A DNA stretch of 64,000 nt from Streptomyces sp. NBC_00271 (GTDB taxonomy: Bacteria > Actinomycetota > Actinomycetes > Streptomycetales > Streptomycetaceae): the NCBI RefSeq assembly GCF_036178845.1, contig NZ_CP108070.1, forward strand, positions 3,844,001-3,908,000, read 5' to 3'. Below the pieces are notes generated by a model. That model was given only the letters and a program-made list of their open reading frames with translations, did no database searches and was not told the origin of the DNA. Shown piece by piece: positions 43,298 through 50,768 of the stretch. Position numbers and translations under genes: made by a program. How positions within the stretch are numbered: the first letter of the stretch is position 1; each line of letters starts with the position of its first letter.

Positions 43298-43397
43298 CGC
43301 CTGTTGACAGGCTGCCGGGCAGTACCGCGGCGCCCCAGTGCCGCAGCGCCGCAGCACCCGCAGTGCGCCCTAAGACACACCCCGAAGGATGTGGCCC

Positions 43398-44426
43398 GTG
43401 ACCTTCAAGGCTGAGTACATCTGGATCGACGGCACCGAGCCGACGGCCAAGCTCCGTTCCAAGACGAAGATACTGGGCGACGACGCCAAGGGTGTCGAAC
43501 TGCCGATCTGGGGCTTCGACGGGTCTTCCACGAACCAGGCCGAGGGCCACGCCTCGGACCGCGTACTCAAGCCCGTCGCCACCTTCCCGGACCCGATCCG
43601 CGGCGGCGACGACGTCCTCGTGATGTGCGAGGTCCTGAACATCGACATGACGCCGCACGAGTCCAACACCCGTGCCGCGCTGGCCGAGGTGGCGGAGAAG
43701 TTCGCCGCGCACGAGCCGATCTTCGGTATCGAGCAGGAGTACACCTTCTTCGACGGGGAGCGCCCGCTCGGCTTCCCCGTCGGCGGCTTCCCGGCCCCGC
43801 AGGGCGGCTACTACTGCGGCGTCGGCGCGGACGAGATCTTCGGCCGTGACGTCGTCGAGGCGCACCTCGAGAACTGCCTCAAGGCGGGCCTCGGCATCTC
43901 CGGCATCAACGCCGAGGTCATGCCCGGCCAGTGGGAGTTCCAGGTCGGCCCGCTGGCGCCGCTGGAGGTCTCCGACCAGCTGTGGGTGGCCCGCTGGCTG
44001 CTCTACCGCACCGCCGAGGACTTCAACATCTCCGCGACCCTCGACCCCAAGCCGGTCAAGGGCGACTGGAACGGCGCCGGCGCGCACACCAACTTCTCCA
44101 CCAAGGCGATGCGCGAGGGCTACGACGCGATCATCACCGCGTGCGAGTCGCTGGGCGAGGGCTCGAAGCCGCTCGACCACGTCAAGAACTACGGCGCCGG
44201 CATCGACGACCGCCTGACCGGTCTGCACGAGACCGCCCCGTGGAACGAGTACTCCTACGGCGTCTCCAACCGTGGCGCCTCGGTCCGCATCCCGTGGCAG
44301 GTCGAGAAGGACGGCAAGGGCTACATCGAGGACCGCCGCCCGAACGCCAACGTCGACCCGTACGTCGTCACGCGCCTGCTCGTCGACACCTGCTGCACCG
44401 CCCTGGAGAAGGCCGGCCAGGTCTGA
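43398..44426 (+). CDS. glnII: Glutamine synthetase type II (eukaryotic-type)
   Basis: A 342-residue glutamine synthetase of the short GSII class: FKAEYIWIDGTEPTAKLRSK, LPIWGFDGSSTNQAEG, FGIEQEYTFFDGERPLGFP, GINAEVMPGQWEFQVGP and GDWNGAGAHTNFST. It lacks the adenylylation tyrosine loop of GSI and is heat-labile in known members. Start GTG 43398 is preferred to ATG 43389 because GAAGGA stands 8 nt before the GTG. The gene is followed by an 18-bp terminator hairpin and preceded by a GlnR-like operator. Confidence 0.97.
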   Translation: MTFKAEYIWIDGTEPTAKLRSKTKILGDDAKGVELPIWGFDGSSTNQAEGHASDRVLKPVATFPDPIRGGDDVLVMCEVLNIDMTPHESNTRAALAEVAEKFAAHEPIFGIEQEYTFFDGERPLGFPVGGFPAPQGGYYCGVGADEIFGRDVVEAHLENCLKAGLGISGINAEVMPGQWEFQVGPLAPLEVSDQLWVARWLLYRTAEDFNISATLDPKPVKGDWNGAGAHTNFSTKAMREGYDAIITACESLGEGSKPLDHVKNYGAGIDDRLTGLHETAPWNEYSYGVSNRGASVRIPWQVEKDGKGYIEDRRPNANVDPYVVTRLLVDTCCTALEKAGQV

Positions 44427-44442
44427 TCCGCCCCGCACGCCA

Positions 44443-44483
44443 CGCGAGGAGGCGCCCACCGTCATGGTGGGCGCCTCCTCGCG
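44443..44483 (+). terminator. 18-bp perfect hairpin after glnII
   Basis: Arms 44443-44460 and 44466-44483, loop GTCAT, 16 nt after the glnII stop. Confidence 0.9.
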
Positions 44484-44498
44484 TCGCGCGACATCGGC

Positions 44499-44554
44499 CT
44501 CGTCGTACGAGGTCATTCGTGGTCGTACGAGGTCAGCCTCGTCGTACGGCGTCA
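44499..44554. promoter_or_regulatory. Three 17-bp iterons upstream of the mini-ORF locus
   Basis: CTCGTCGTACGAGGTCA (44499-44515), GTGGTCGTACGAGGTCA (44519-44535) and CTCGTCGTACGGCGTCA (44538-44554) repeat with ~20-bp spacing, placing them on one face of the helix. Each has a TCGTACGA-type palindromic core. Confidence 0.75.
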
Positions 44555-44564
44555 AGTTGACGCC
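44548..44564. promoter_or_regulatory. Palindrome overlapping the third iteron
   Basis: GGCGTCA-AGT-TGACGCC is a perfect 7-bp-arm inverted repeat starting inside the third iteron; the right arm contains TTGACG, a possible -35 element. Confidence 0.6.
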
Positions 44565-44616
44565 AAGGACGCGTCCGACCTGTGAGAGGAGTCTCCTGCT
44601 CAGCTCCGGCTTCTGC

Positions 44617-44622
44617 TTCAAT
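44617..44622 (+). promoter_or_regulatory. -10-like hexamer for the leaderless mini-ORF
   Basis: TTCAAT ends 6 nt before ATG 44629. Confidence 0.45.
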
Positions 44623-44628
44623 GGGGGC

Positions 44629-44751
44629 ATGGCCAGCTTCCAGAAGTACACCGCGACGGGTCGCCCCGACCTGGAGCCCTTCTGGCCTTCCCGTCAGCAT
44701 CACGACTTCGACCGGGTGTGTTGCCGCGCGACGAACGCGCCGGCCCTCTAA
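44629..44751 (+). CDS. Leaderless mini-ORF ending in Cys-Cys (possible leader peptide, 40 aa)
   Basis: The 40-residue peptide runs MASFQKYTATGRPDLEPFWP, then SRQHHDFDRVCCRATNAPAL. Codons are strongly G/C at the third position (34 of 39), so it looks translated. There is no ribosome site, but TTCAAT ends 6 nt upstream. Short leaderless ORFs with consecutive Cys codons are known in mycobacteria as cysteine-responsive leaders; that role here is inference. Its 3' part overlaps the next mini-ORF in another frame. Confidence 0.6.
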   Translation: MASFQKYTATGRPDLEPFWPSRQHHDFDRVCCRATNAPAL

Positions 44752-44864
44752 AGCCGTACACCCCCGGCCTTCGGCCAGCGCGCACGACGTACGTCCTCGA
44801 CGGCCCCGACCACGAACTCGCGGTCGTCGACCTTCCCGACGAACTTCTCGCGCGAAAGAGCTGA
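44718..44864 (+). CDS. Mini-ORF overlapping the leader and abutting the winged-helix gene (48 aa)
   Basis: In the -1 frame relative to the leader, GTG 44718 (or TTG 44721) opens a peptide LPRDERAGPLKPYTPGLRP, then TTYVLDGPDHELAVVDLP and DELLARKS, ending TGA 44862-44864, 6 nt before the winged-helix ATG. It lacks its own ribosome site, so it would depend on translation of the leader. Third positions are ~80% G/C. The sequence looks like a real, acidic folded segment; alternatively it and the leader are halves of one gene joined by a frameshift. Confidence 0.45.
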   Translation: MLPRDERAGPLKPYTPGLRPARTTYVLDGPDHELAVVDLPDELLARKS

Positions 44865-44870
44865 CCTCTC

Positions 44871-45455
44871 ATGGCGACCACTCGTTCCTTCTCGTCCGTC
44901 GCGACCACGTCCGCACCGGCACCCGCCCCCGTCCCCGCGCGGCACCGACTCCGTGCCGTCCACCGGGACGAGGTGGTCGACGTCGCGGACTTCCTGCCGC
45001 CGGGCGCCACCTGGCTGCCCGCTCCCCCGCACACCCTCCCGGTGCTCCCCGGCCAGCCGCCGATGATCGGCTACCTGGTCCTCGTACCGGCCGACCAGCA
45101 GCCCCTGCTGCCGGTCGCCGTCCCGGACTCCCCGGCCCCCACCGACGCCGCCGTGGGCGACGACCCGCTCGTCCGCATCGACCCCGTGCAGCGCACCGCC
45201 GAGGTCGACGGGCGGCCGCTCGACCTCACCTACCTGGAGTTCGAGCTGCTCGCGCACCTCGTCTCGCATCCGCACCGGGTGCACACCCGCGACCAACTGG
45301 TCACCACCGTGTGGGGCTACGGGCACGTGGGCGACGGGCGGACCGTCGACGTCCACGTCGCGCGGTTGCGGCGCAAGCTGGGGGCGCAGCACCGGCAGGC
45401 GATCCAGACGGTACGGCGGGTGGGGTACAAGTACGCGCCTCCGACGGGGCGTTGA
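44871..45455 (+). CDS. Orphan winged-helix transcriptional regulator (OmpR/PhoB-type DNA-binding domain)
   Basis: A 194-residue protein. The N-terminal ~95 residues are Ala/Pro-rich and do not form a receiver domain. Residues ~100-190 are an OmpR/PhoB-type winged helix: LDLTYLEFELLAHLVSHPH, RDQLVTTVWGYGHVGDGRTV and DVHVARLRRKLG ending in VRRVGYKYAPP. Without a phosphorylation domain it is an atypical regulator, probably constitutive or ligand-modulated. It directly follows the mini-ORFs and iterons, which it may bind. Confidence 0.88.
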   Translation: MATTRSFSSVATTSAPAPAPVPARHRLRAVHRDEVVDVADFLPPGATWLPAPPHTLPVLPGQPPMIGYLVLVPADQQPLLPVAVPDSPAPTDAAVGDDPLVRIDPVQRTAEVDGRPLDLTYLEFELLAHLVSHPHRVHTRDQLVTTVWGYGHVGDGRTVDVHVARLRRKLGAQHRQAIQTVRRVGYKYAPPTGR

Positions 45456-45520
45456 CCCTCCCCGCAGCTCAGGAACTCTTCTGTCAGCAGATTCCCGTTC
45501 CGTCCCGCGGACCCTGCGGG

Positions 45521-45526
45521 CAGAGT
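45521..45526 (+). promoter_or_regulatory. -10-like hexamer for leaderless epimerase gene
   Basis: CAGAGT ends 7 nt before ATG 45534. Confidence 0.45.
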
Positions 45527-45533
45527 CCTCCGT

Positions 45534-46547
45534 ATGACACTCAAGAAACTGCTGATGCTGGGCGGTACGGATTTCGCGGGGCGGGCCGTGGTGGAGGCGG
45601 CGCTCGGCCGCGGCTGGGAGGTGACCGTCTTCCACCGCGGGCACCGCGAGCCGCCCGCCGGGGCGCGGTCCTTGCTGGGTGACCGCACCGCCCCGGACGG
45701 GCTCGCGGCGCTCGCCGACGCGTCCACCGATGGTGAGTGGGATGTCGTCGTCGACACCTGGTCGGCGGCGCCGCGGGCCGTTCGCGACGCGGCCCGGCTG
45801 TTGGCCGACCGGGCCGGGCGGTATGTGTACGTGTCGAGCTGCTCGGTCTACGCGTGGGCTCCGCCCGCCGACTACGCCGAGGACGCGCCGCTCGTGGAAG
45901 GGGCGTCCGAGGATGCGGAACAGACCGACTACGCGCAGGACAAACTGGGCGGCGAGCTGGCCGCCGTGTCCGCGTTCGGCGCGGAGCGCTCGTTGCTCGT
46001 GCGGTCCGGGCTGATCCTCGGGCCGTACGAGAACATCGGGCGCCTGCCGTGGTGGTTGACCCGGATCGCCCGGGGCGGTCCCGTCCTCGCGCCCGGCCCC
46101 CGGTCCCTCCCCCTCCAGTACGTCGATGTGCGTGATCTCGCGGAGTGGATCCTCGGGGCGGCGGATGCGGGGGTGAGCGGGGCGTACAACCTGATGAGTC
46201 CGCAGGGGCATACGACGATGGGGGAGCTGCTCGACGCGTGCGTCCGGGTCACCGGGGCGCGGGCGGAACTCCGTTGGACGGAGCCTTCCGTGGTCCTCGA
46301 CGCCGGGATCCAGCCGTGGACGCAGTTGCCGGTGTGGGTGCCGGTGGGGTCCGACATGCATGACGCTCTTCATCGGGCGGATGTCTCCCGTGCGGTGGCG
46401 ACGGGACTGCGGTGTCGGCCCGTCTCGGAGACGGTCGCGGACACGTGGACCTGGCTCCAGGGCATCGGCGGGGTGGCCCCCCAACGCCCGGACCGCCCCC
46501 CGGTGGGCCTCCCGCCCCACCTGGAGACAAAGGTACTCACCCAGTAG
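45534..46547 (+). CDS. NAD-dependent epimerase/dehydratase
   Basis: A 337-residue extended SDR with the N-terminal dinucleotide motif MLGGTDFAGRAVVEAAL, VYVSSCSVYAWAPP and a DYAQDKLGGE that places Tyr and Lys of the YxxxK motif. LPLQYVDVRDLAEWIL is the conserved substrate-side block. It resembles isoflavone-reductase-like or sugar-nucleotide epimerases of actinobacteria; the substrate is unknown. It is 78 bp after the regulator gene and may be its target. The start fits a leaderless pattern. Confidence 0.88.
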   Translation: MTLKKLLMLGGTDFAGRAVVEAALGRGWEVTVFHRGHREPPAGARSLLGDRTAPDGLAALADASTDGEWDVVVDTWSAAPRAVRDAARLLADRAGRYVYVSSCSVYAWAPPADYAEDAPLVEGASEDAEQTDYAQDKLGGELAAVSAFGAERSLLVRSGLILGPYENIGRLPWWLTRIARGGPVLAPGPRSLPLQYVDVRDLAEWILGAADAGVSGAYNLMSPQGHTTMGELLDACVRVTGARAELRWTEPSVVLDAGIQPWTQLPVWVPVGSDMHDALHRADVSRAVATGLRCRPVSETVADTWTWLQGIGGVAPQRPDRPPVGLPPHLETKVLTQ

Positions 46548-46556
46548 CACCACCCC

Positions 46557-46850
46557 ATGTTCTCGCCCCCGCCGCCCCTACCCGTCCCATCCCGTTCCTG
46601 GGGGGCTCCGCCCCCAGACCCCCGGGTGGGTTCGTCGGCTGCGGGCCGGTGGGGGCCGATCGCGCAGTTCCCCGCGCCCCTGGGGGGCCGGGGCTGCGCC
46701 CCCGGCCCCCTGATCGGCCTGAACGGCCTCGTCCTCAAACGCCGGACGGGCTGAAAACGAGGGCGAGCCGAGGCTTTTAGGGGCGCAGGGAACTGCGCGA
46801 CCAGCCCCCACCGGGCCGCGGCCGAAAGACCACCCCCTGGGGTCTGGGGC
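46557..46850. repeat. Dispersed intergenic repeat, copy 6
   Basis: Forward-orientation family member in the 385-bp gap 46548-46932: TCTCGCCCCCGCCGCCCCTA (~46560), GGGGGCTCCGCCCCC (~46601), GGGCCGGTGGGGGCCGATCGCG, a CGCAGTTCCCCGCGCCCC inverted core (~46660), CCTCAAACGCCGGACGGGC (~46732) and a GGGGCGCAGGGAACTGCGCG core (~46782). Mixed orientation of cores suggests a composite. Confidence 0.85.
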
Positions 46851-46920
46851 GGAGCCGGGGTGCACCTGGCACCACCCCCGCCCTGGTGCTCGGCCCAGTG
46901 ACCCCGAGGGGCGGGTCGGT

Positions 46921-46926
46921 GAGACT
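46921..46926 (+). promoter_or_regulatory. -10-like hexamer for leaderless histidine kinase gene
   Basis: GAGACT ends 6 nt before ATG 46933. Just upstream, GGCACCA...TGGTGCT (~46869-46893) forms an imperfect palindrome. Confidence 0.4.
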
Positions 46927-46932
46927 GGCGGT

Positions 46933-48207
46933 ATGGAGAGATGGAGCGGCAGGGGCATACGGACGCGCGGGCCGGAGGTACTGGTCGCCGGGGGACGAGG
47001 GCTGATGCTGGCCGTCGGGGGGTTCACCGGAGCGGTTGTTCTCTTCGTGCTGTCCGTCGTGTCGATCCTGCTCGTCCCGGTGGGGGTGGGGATCGTCACG
47101 ACCCCTTGGGTCCTGACCGGCGTACGGGCCTTCGCGGACCGGCGACGGATCATCGCCGCCGAGTGGTACGGGATACGGATTCCGTCCACGTACCGGAGCC
47201 TGCCCGCGGACACGACCCCGTGGACGCGCTGCCTCCGCATGCTGGGGGACCCGGCGACCTGGCGCGACCTCGGCTGGCTGGTGGTCGACATGACCGCCGG
47301 GTTCGCGACCGCACTGCTGCCCGCCGCCCTCCTCCTCTACCCCCTGGAGGGCTTCGCGCTGGCGGCCGGCCTGTGGCGGGTCTTCACGGACGGCACGCAC
47401 GTGGGCTGGTGGTACGGCTTCGTGCCGGTGTCGGGGCAGGGCTCCGCCCTCCTCGCGGGGGCACTGGGCGCGGCGCTCCTCGTCGCCTCCTACGCCCTCT
47501 CCCCCGCCCTCCTGCGGATCCATTTCCTCCTCACCCGCTCCGTCCTCGCCTCCGGCGACGGCGAACTCGCCGAACGGGTCCGCGTCCTCACCGAGACCCG
47601 GCGCACCGCCGTGGACACGTCGGCGGCCGAACTCCGCCGTATCGAGAGGGACTTGCACGACGGGGCGCAGGCGCGACTGGTCGCCATGGGGATGGACCTG
47701 GGGACCGTCGAGGTCCTCATCGAGAAGGACCCGGCCAAGGCCCGACAGCTGCTCGCCCAGGCCCGCCGGTCCTCCGCCGAGGCGCTCACCGAGCTGCGCG
47801 ACCTCGTACGGGGTATTCATCCCCCCGTGCTCGCGGAGCGTGGACTCGGCGACGCGGTAAGGGCGTTGGTGCTGCGGCTGCCTCTCGTGAGCGAGGTGGA
47901 CGTCGACATGGACGGCCGTGCCGACGCGCCCGTCGAGTCCGCCGCGTACTTCGCCGTCAGCGAGGTACTGACCAACGCGGTCAAGCACTCCGGAGCCGAG
48001 CGCCTCTGGGTCGACCTCCAGCACAGGGACGGAACGCTCCGCATCACCGTCACCGACGACGGGGAGGGCGGTGCCCGGGTCGGCGCGGGCTCGGGGCTCA
48101 CCGGCGTCGAGCGGCGGCTCGGTACATTCGACGGCGTCCTGGCCGTCAGCAGCCCCGCGGGCGGTCCCACCATGGTCACCATGGAGATCCCTTGCGCGTT
48201 GTCCTAG
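46933..48207 (+). CDS. NarL-type two-component sensor histidine kinase
   Basis: A 424-residue kinase. N-terminal ~195 residues carry two pairs of hydrophobic helices with short connecting loops (sensor membrane domain). The HisKA_3 box is RRIERDLHDGAQARLVAM with the phospho-His, and the HATPase_c domain shows AYFAVSEVLTNAVKHSGA and VTDDGEGGARVGAGSGLTGV. HisKA_3 kinases partner with LuxR/NarL-type response regulators; the partner overlaps the 3' end. The stimulus is unknown. Confidence 0.93.
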   Translation: MERWSGRGIRTRGPEVLVAGGRGLMLAVGGFTGAVVLFVLSVVSILLVPVGVGIVTTPWVLTGVRAFADRRRIIAAEWYGIRIPSTYRSLPADTTPWTRCLRMLGDPATWRDLGWLVVDMTAGFATALLPAALLLYPLEGFALAAGLWRVFTDGTHVGWWYGFVPVSGQGSALLAGALGAALLVASYALSPALLRIHFLLTRSVLASGDGELAERVRVLTETRRTAVDTSAAELRRIERDLHDGAQARLVAMGMDLGTVEVLIEKDPAKARQLLAQARRSSAEALTELRDLVRGIHPPVLAERGLGDAVRALVLRLPLVSEVDVDMDGRADAPVESAAYFAVSEVLTNAVKHSGAERLWVDLQHRDGTLRITVTDDGEGGARVGAGSGLTGVERRLGTFDGVLAVSSPAGGPTMVTMEIPCALS

Positions 48208-48848
48208 CCGAAGACCTGTTCCTGCTGCGCGACGGACTGGTCCGGATGCTCGAGGCGTACGACTTCGAGATCGCCGCCGCCGTCGAGAGCGGACCCGAAC
48301 TCACCCGGGCGCTGGCCGAGTTGGCGCCGGACGTCGCCGTGATCGACGTACGGCTGCCGCCCTCGCACACGGACGAGGGGCTGCAGTGCGCGCTCCAGGC
48401 CCGTCGGGAGCGGCCGGGGCTGCCGGTGCTCGTGCTCTCCCAGCACGTGGAGCAGCTGTACGCACGGGAGTTACTCGCGGACGGCACGGGCGGGGTCGGT
48501 TATCTGCTCAAGGACCGGGTGTTCGACGCGGAGCAGTTCATCGACGCCGTACGGCGGGTCGCCGCGGGTGGGACCGCGATGGATCCGCAGGTGATCCAGC
48601 AGTTGCTGGCGCGGCGTTCCCACACCGCGCAGCCCCTCGGGTGGCTGACCCCCCGTGAGCTGGAGGTGCTCGAACTGATGGCGCAGGGCCGCTCGAACGC
48701 GGCGATCGCGGCCCAACTCGTGGTCACAGAACGGGCGATCGCCAAACACACCTCCAACATCTTCACCAAACTGGGGCTGGAGGTCTCCGACGATGACAAC
48801 CGGCGCGTACTCGCCGTACTGGCGTATTTGGATCACGGAAGCCAGTGA
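48192..48848 (+). CDS. NarL/LuxR-family response regulator
   Basis: A 218-residue response regulator: receiver residues ~1-120 with LAEDLFLLRDGLVRML (acidic pair), AVIDVRLPPSHTDEG (phospho-acceptor Asp) and YLLKDRVFDAEQF (Lys); C-terminal LuxR helix-turn-helix LTPRELEVLELMAQGRSNAA, then VTERAIAKHTSNIFTKLGL. The best start is TTG 48192 because GGAG (48183-48186) stands 5 nt upstream and it overlaps the kinase stop by 16 nt, implying translational coupling. It forms an operon with the kinase. Confidence 0.93.
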   Translation: MRVVLAEDLFLLRDGLVRMLEAYDFEIAAAVESGPELTRALAELAPDVAVIDVRLPPSHTDEGLQCALQARRERPGLPVLVLSQHVEQLYARELLADGTGGVGYLLKDRVFDAEQFIDAVRRVAAGGTAMDPQVIQQLLARRSHTAQPLGWLTPRELEVLELMAQGRSNAAIAAQLVVTERAIAKHTSNIFTKLGLEVSDDDNRRVLAVLAYLDHGSQ

Positions 48849-48890
48849 AGAAGAAGCGCCCGCCGACGCCGTTGAATATCGTTCAAACCT

Positions 48891-48918
48891 GTTTTTCGAG
48901 ATCAACTCCTCGAAAAAC
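48891..48918. terminator. AT-containing hairpin after the response regulator
   Basis: GTTTTTCGAG (48891-48900) pairs with CTCGAAAAAC (48909-48918). It is unusually AT-rich for this genome and sits in a low-GC pocket (48870-48975). It is either a terminator or part of the DUF1996 leader. Confidence 0.6.
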
Positions 48919-49073
48919 ATGCGGTTCTGAGCCCATTGCGCCGGAAATGACCTCACGAACTTCTAAGATTTTCCTGGGTTTCTGAACGCCTCAGGAGTCA
49001 CCTGCGTACTGATGGACGCCGCTTCACTCCTGTCGGGCGCCTCGATGCCCCGCAAGGAAGTCAGAGGAGTTCC

Positions 49074-50654
49074 ATGGGACGCAACACTCGCAAACGACGT
49101 TCGCCGCTGGCTGTTCGCGCGGTTGCCGCATCCGCGGCGCTCGCGATCGGTGGGGGCGGATTGATCTGGGCGAATTTCTACGCTTCGGCGCACGAGTCCA
49201 ACTCGAGCCCGAACACCACCAAGGCTGCCGCCGCTCAGGTCGCCACCATCTCCTGCCCCGATGTCGGGCAGAAACTGACCAGTGTGCCCGCCAACGCCAA
49301 GTCGAACGTCGACGCGGAGCTGGCCACGCTCGACAAGCAGATCACCGAGGCTTACGCCCGGCTGGCCTCGTCGCGTCAGGCTCAGGCCAATGACGCGGGC
49401 TTCGTCCAGAACGCGATCCTGTCGCCGCTCAAGGACAAGCGCTCCGCGGTCATCGGCCGAATCAAGATCGACTTCACTCGGGTGGGCGCCGCCGCGCCGA
49501 CCATGCTGGACGGTCTCGCCGCCTGCACCGGCACCACCGCCAACCAGGCCCAGACCACCGCCGGTGGCCAGAACAACGGCCAGCAGAACAACGGGGGTCA
49601 GAACAACAACGGCCAGAACAACGGTGGCCAGAACAACGGCGGCCAGCAGAACGGCGGCCAGCAGAACAACGGCGGCGGCGCGGCCACCGCGGCGCCGAGC
49701 GCGAGCGCGCCGGCCAACATCGGCGGCCAGGCCGGAAACGGTCCCGTCGCCGCCGACTTCGTCGACATCACCAAGGTCGCACCGAACGTCCAGGGCAAGC
49801 CGCAGAAGGGCGCCAACGCCTCTCGAGGTACGTTCACCACCGCGTGCGGCGTGAACGCGAACAAGAACTTCAACACCGACAACGTGATCGTGGCGCCCGG
49901 CGTGACCAACGGCGCGCACCACCTGCACGACTACGTCGGCAACCAGAAGGTCAACGCGTTCTCCAGCAACCAGACGTTCCTGCAGGGCGGGACCAGCTGC
50001 CAGAACAAGAGCGACCTGTCGTCGTACTACTGGCCCGTGGTCCGTATCCAGAACGGCACGCAGGACTTCGACCAGAACAAGGACGGCGGCGGCAAGGAAG
50101 GCAACGTCGGCAAGATCCTGACCCCGGTCTCGGCCCAGATCAAGTACGTGGGCAGCCCGGCCAGCAAGGTCGTCGCGATGCCGCAGTTCCTGCGCATCAT
50201 CACCGGTGACGCCAAGACCACGACCAACGGTCTGGCGAACGCCAACGCGCACTGGAGCTGCACCGGCTTCGAGAACAAGGTCCAGCTGACGTCGCAGTAC
50301 CCGATCTGCCCGCAGGGCAGCAAGGTGGTGCGCACGTTCGCCTTCCAGAGCTGCTGGGACGGCCAGAACATCGACAGCGCCAACCACCGTACGCACGTGG
50401 CCTTCCCCGACCCCGCGAGCGGTGTCTGCGGCAACGGCTTCAAGGCGATCCCGCAGCTGACGATGCGCCTGACGTACAACATCGCGCCGCCGACCATCCA
50501 GAACGGTGTGGTGAAGAACGCGTACGCGGTCGACGGCTTCCCGGAGCAGCTCCACAAGGCGGCCACCGACCACGACGACTTCATCAGCGTCACCACCGGT
50601 GGCCTGGCGAACAAGATCGCCAACTGCCTCAACACCGGCAAGCAGTGCAGGTAG
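49074..50654 (+). CDS. Secreted DUF1996 protein with Asn/Gln/Gly linker
   Basis: A 526-residue exported protein. A basic signal peptide ([12 protein letters not shown], hydrophobic core) precedes a helical N-terminal segment ([20 protein letters not shown]), a ~40-residue Gln/Asn/Gly linker ([15 protein letters not shown]) and the DUF1996 domain (~residues 235-515) with [40 protein letters not shown] and six or more Cys. DUF1996 is found in secreted bacterial and fungal proteins of unknown catalytic activity. AGAGGAG lies 5-11 nt before ATG 49074; the leader is long and AT-rich. Confidence 0.9.
   Translation: MGRNTRKRRSPLAVRAVAASAALAIGGGGLIWANFYASAHESNSSPNTTKAAAAQVATISCPDVGQKLTSVPANAKSNVDAELATLDKQITEAYARLASSRQAQANDAGFVQNAILSPLKDKRSAVIGRIKIDFTRVGAAAPTMLDGLAACTGTTANQAQTTAGGQNNGQQNNGGQNNNGQNNGGQNNGGQQNGGQQNNGGGAATAAPSASAPANIGGQAGNGPVAADFVDITKVAPNVQGKPQKGANASRGTFTTACGVNANKNFNTDNVIVAPGVTNGAHHLHDYVGNQKVNAFSSNQTFLQGGTSCQNKSDLSSYYWPVVRIQNGTQDFDQNKDGGGKEGNVGKILTPVSAQIKYVGSPASKVVAMPQFLRIITGDAKTTTNGLANANAHWSCTGFENKVQLTSQYPICPQGSKVVRTFAFQSCWDGQNIDSANHRTHVAFPDPASGVCGNGFKAIPQLTMRLTYNIAPPTIQNGVVKNAYAVDGFPEQLHKAATDHDDFISVTTGGLANKIANCLNTGKQCR
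49570..49680. repeat. Tandem repeat encoding Gln-Asn-Asn-Gly linker
   Basis: Imperfect 12-18 bp units (CAGAACAACGG-type) encode GQNNGG repeats inside the DUF1996 gene. Confidence 0.85.
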
Positions 50655-50710
50655 CAGCCCCTTCGCCGAAGCGAGTAGTCGCTTCACCGAAGAGCTAGCA
50701 AGGCACTGAG

Positions 50711-50744
50711 AAGGCCGGTGGCGGGAGATCCCGCCACCGGCCTT
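50711..50744. terminator. 15-bp perfect hairpin between convergent genes
   Basis: Arms 50711-50725 and 50730-50744 lie between the DUF1996 gene and the downstream minus-strand lipoprotein. Confidence 0.85.
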
Positions 50745-50768
50745 CTGTGTGTGTGCCGTGCGTGCGGC

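Larger units (their letters stand above)
42926..43388. other. 463-bp region upstream of glnII with a possible gene remnant
   Basis: No intact gene is supported. On the minus strand, from ATG ~43177, a short frame reads MRRPTVVLAVPVAAARMRW and later LYVPVLLFVAANSR, hydrophobic pieces of what may once have been a small membrane protein, but the frame runs into the preceding gene. The region also holds the 43037-43064 hairpin and the GlnR-type site. Confidence 0.3.

Noticed and set aside
43272..44651. A 459-residue minus-strand frame over glnII
   Set aside because: It mirrors glnII codons; no ribosome site or motif.
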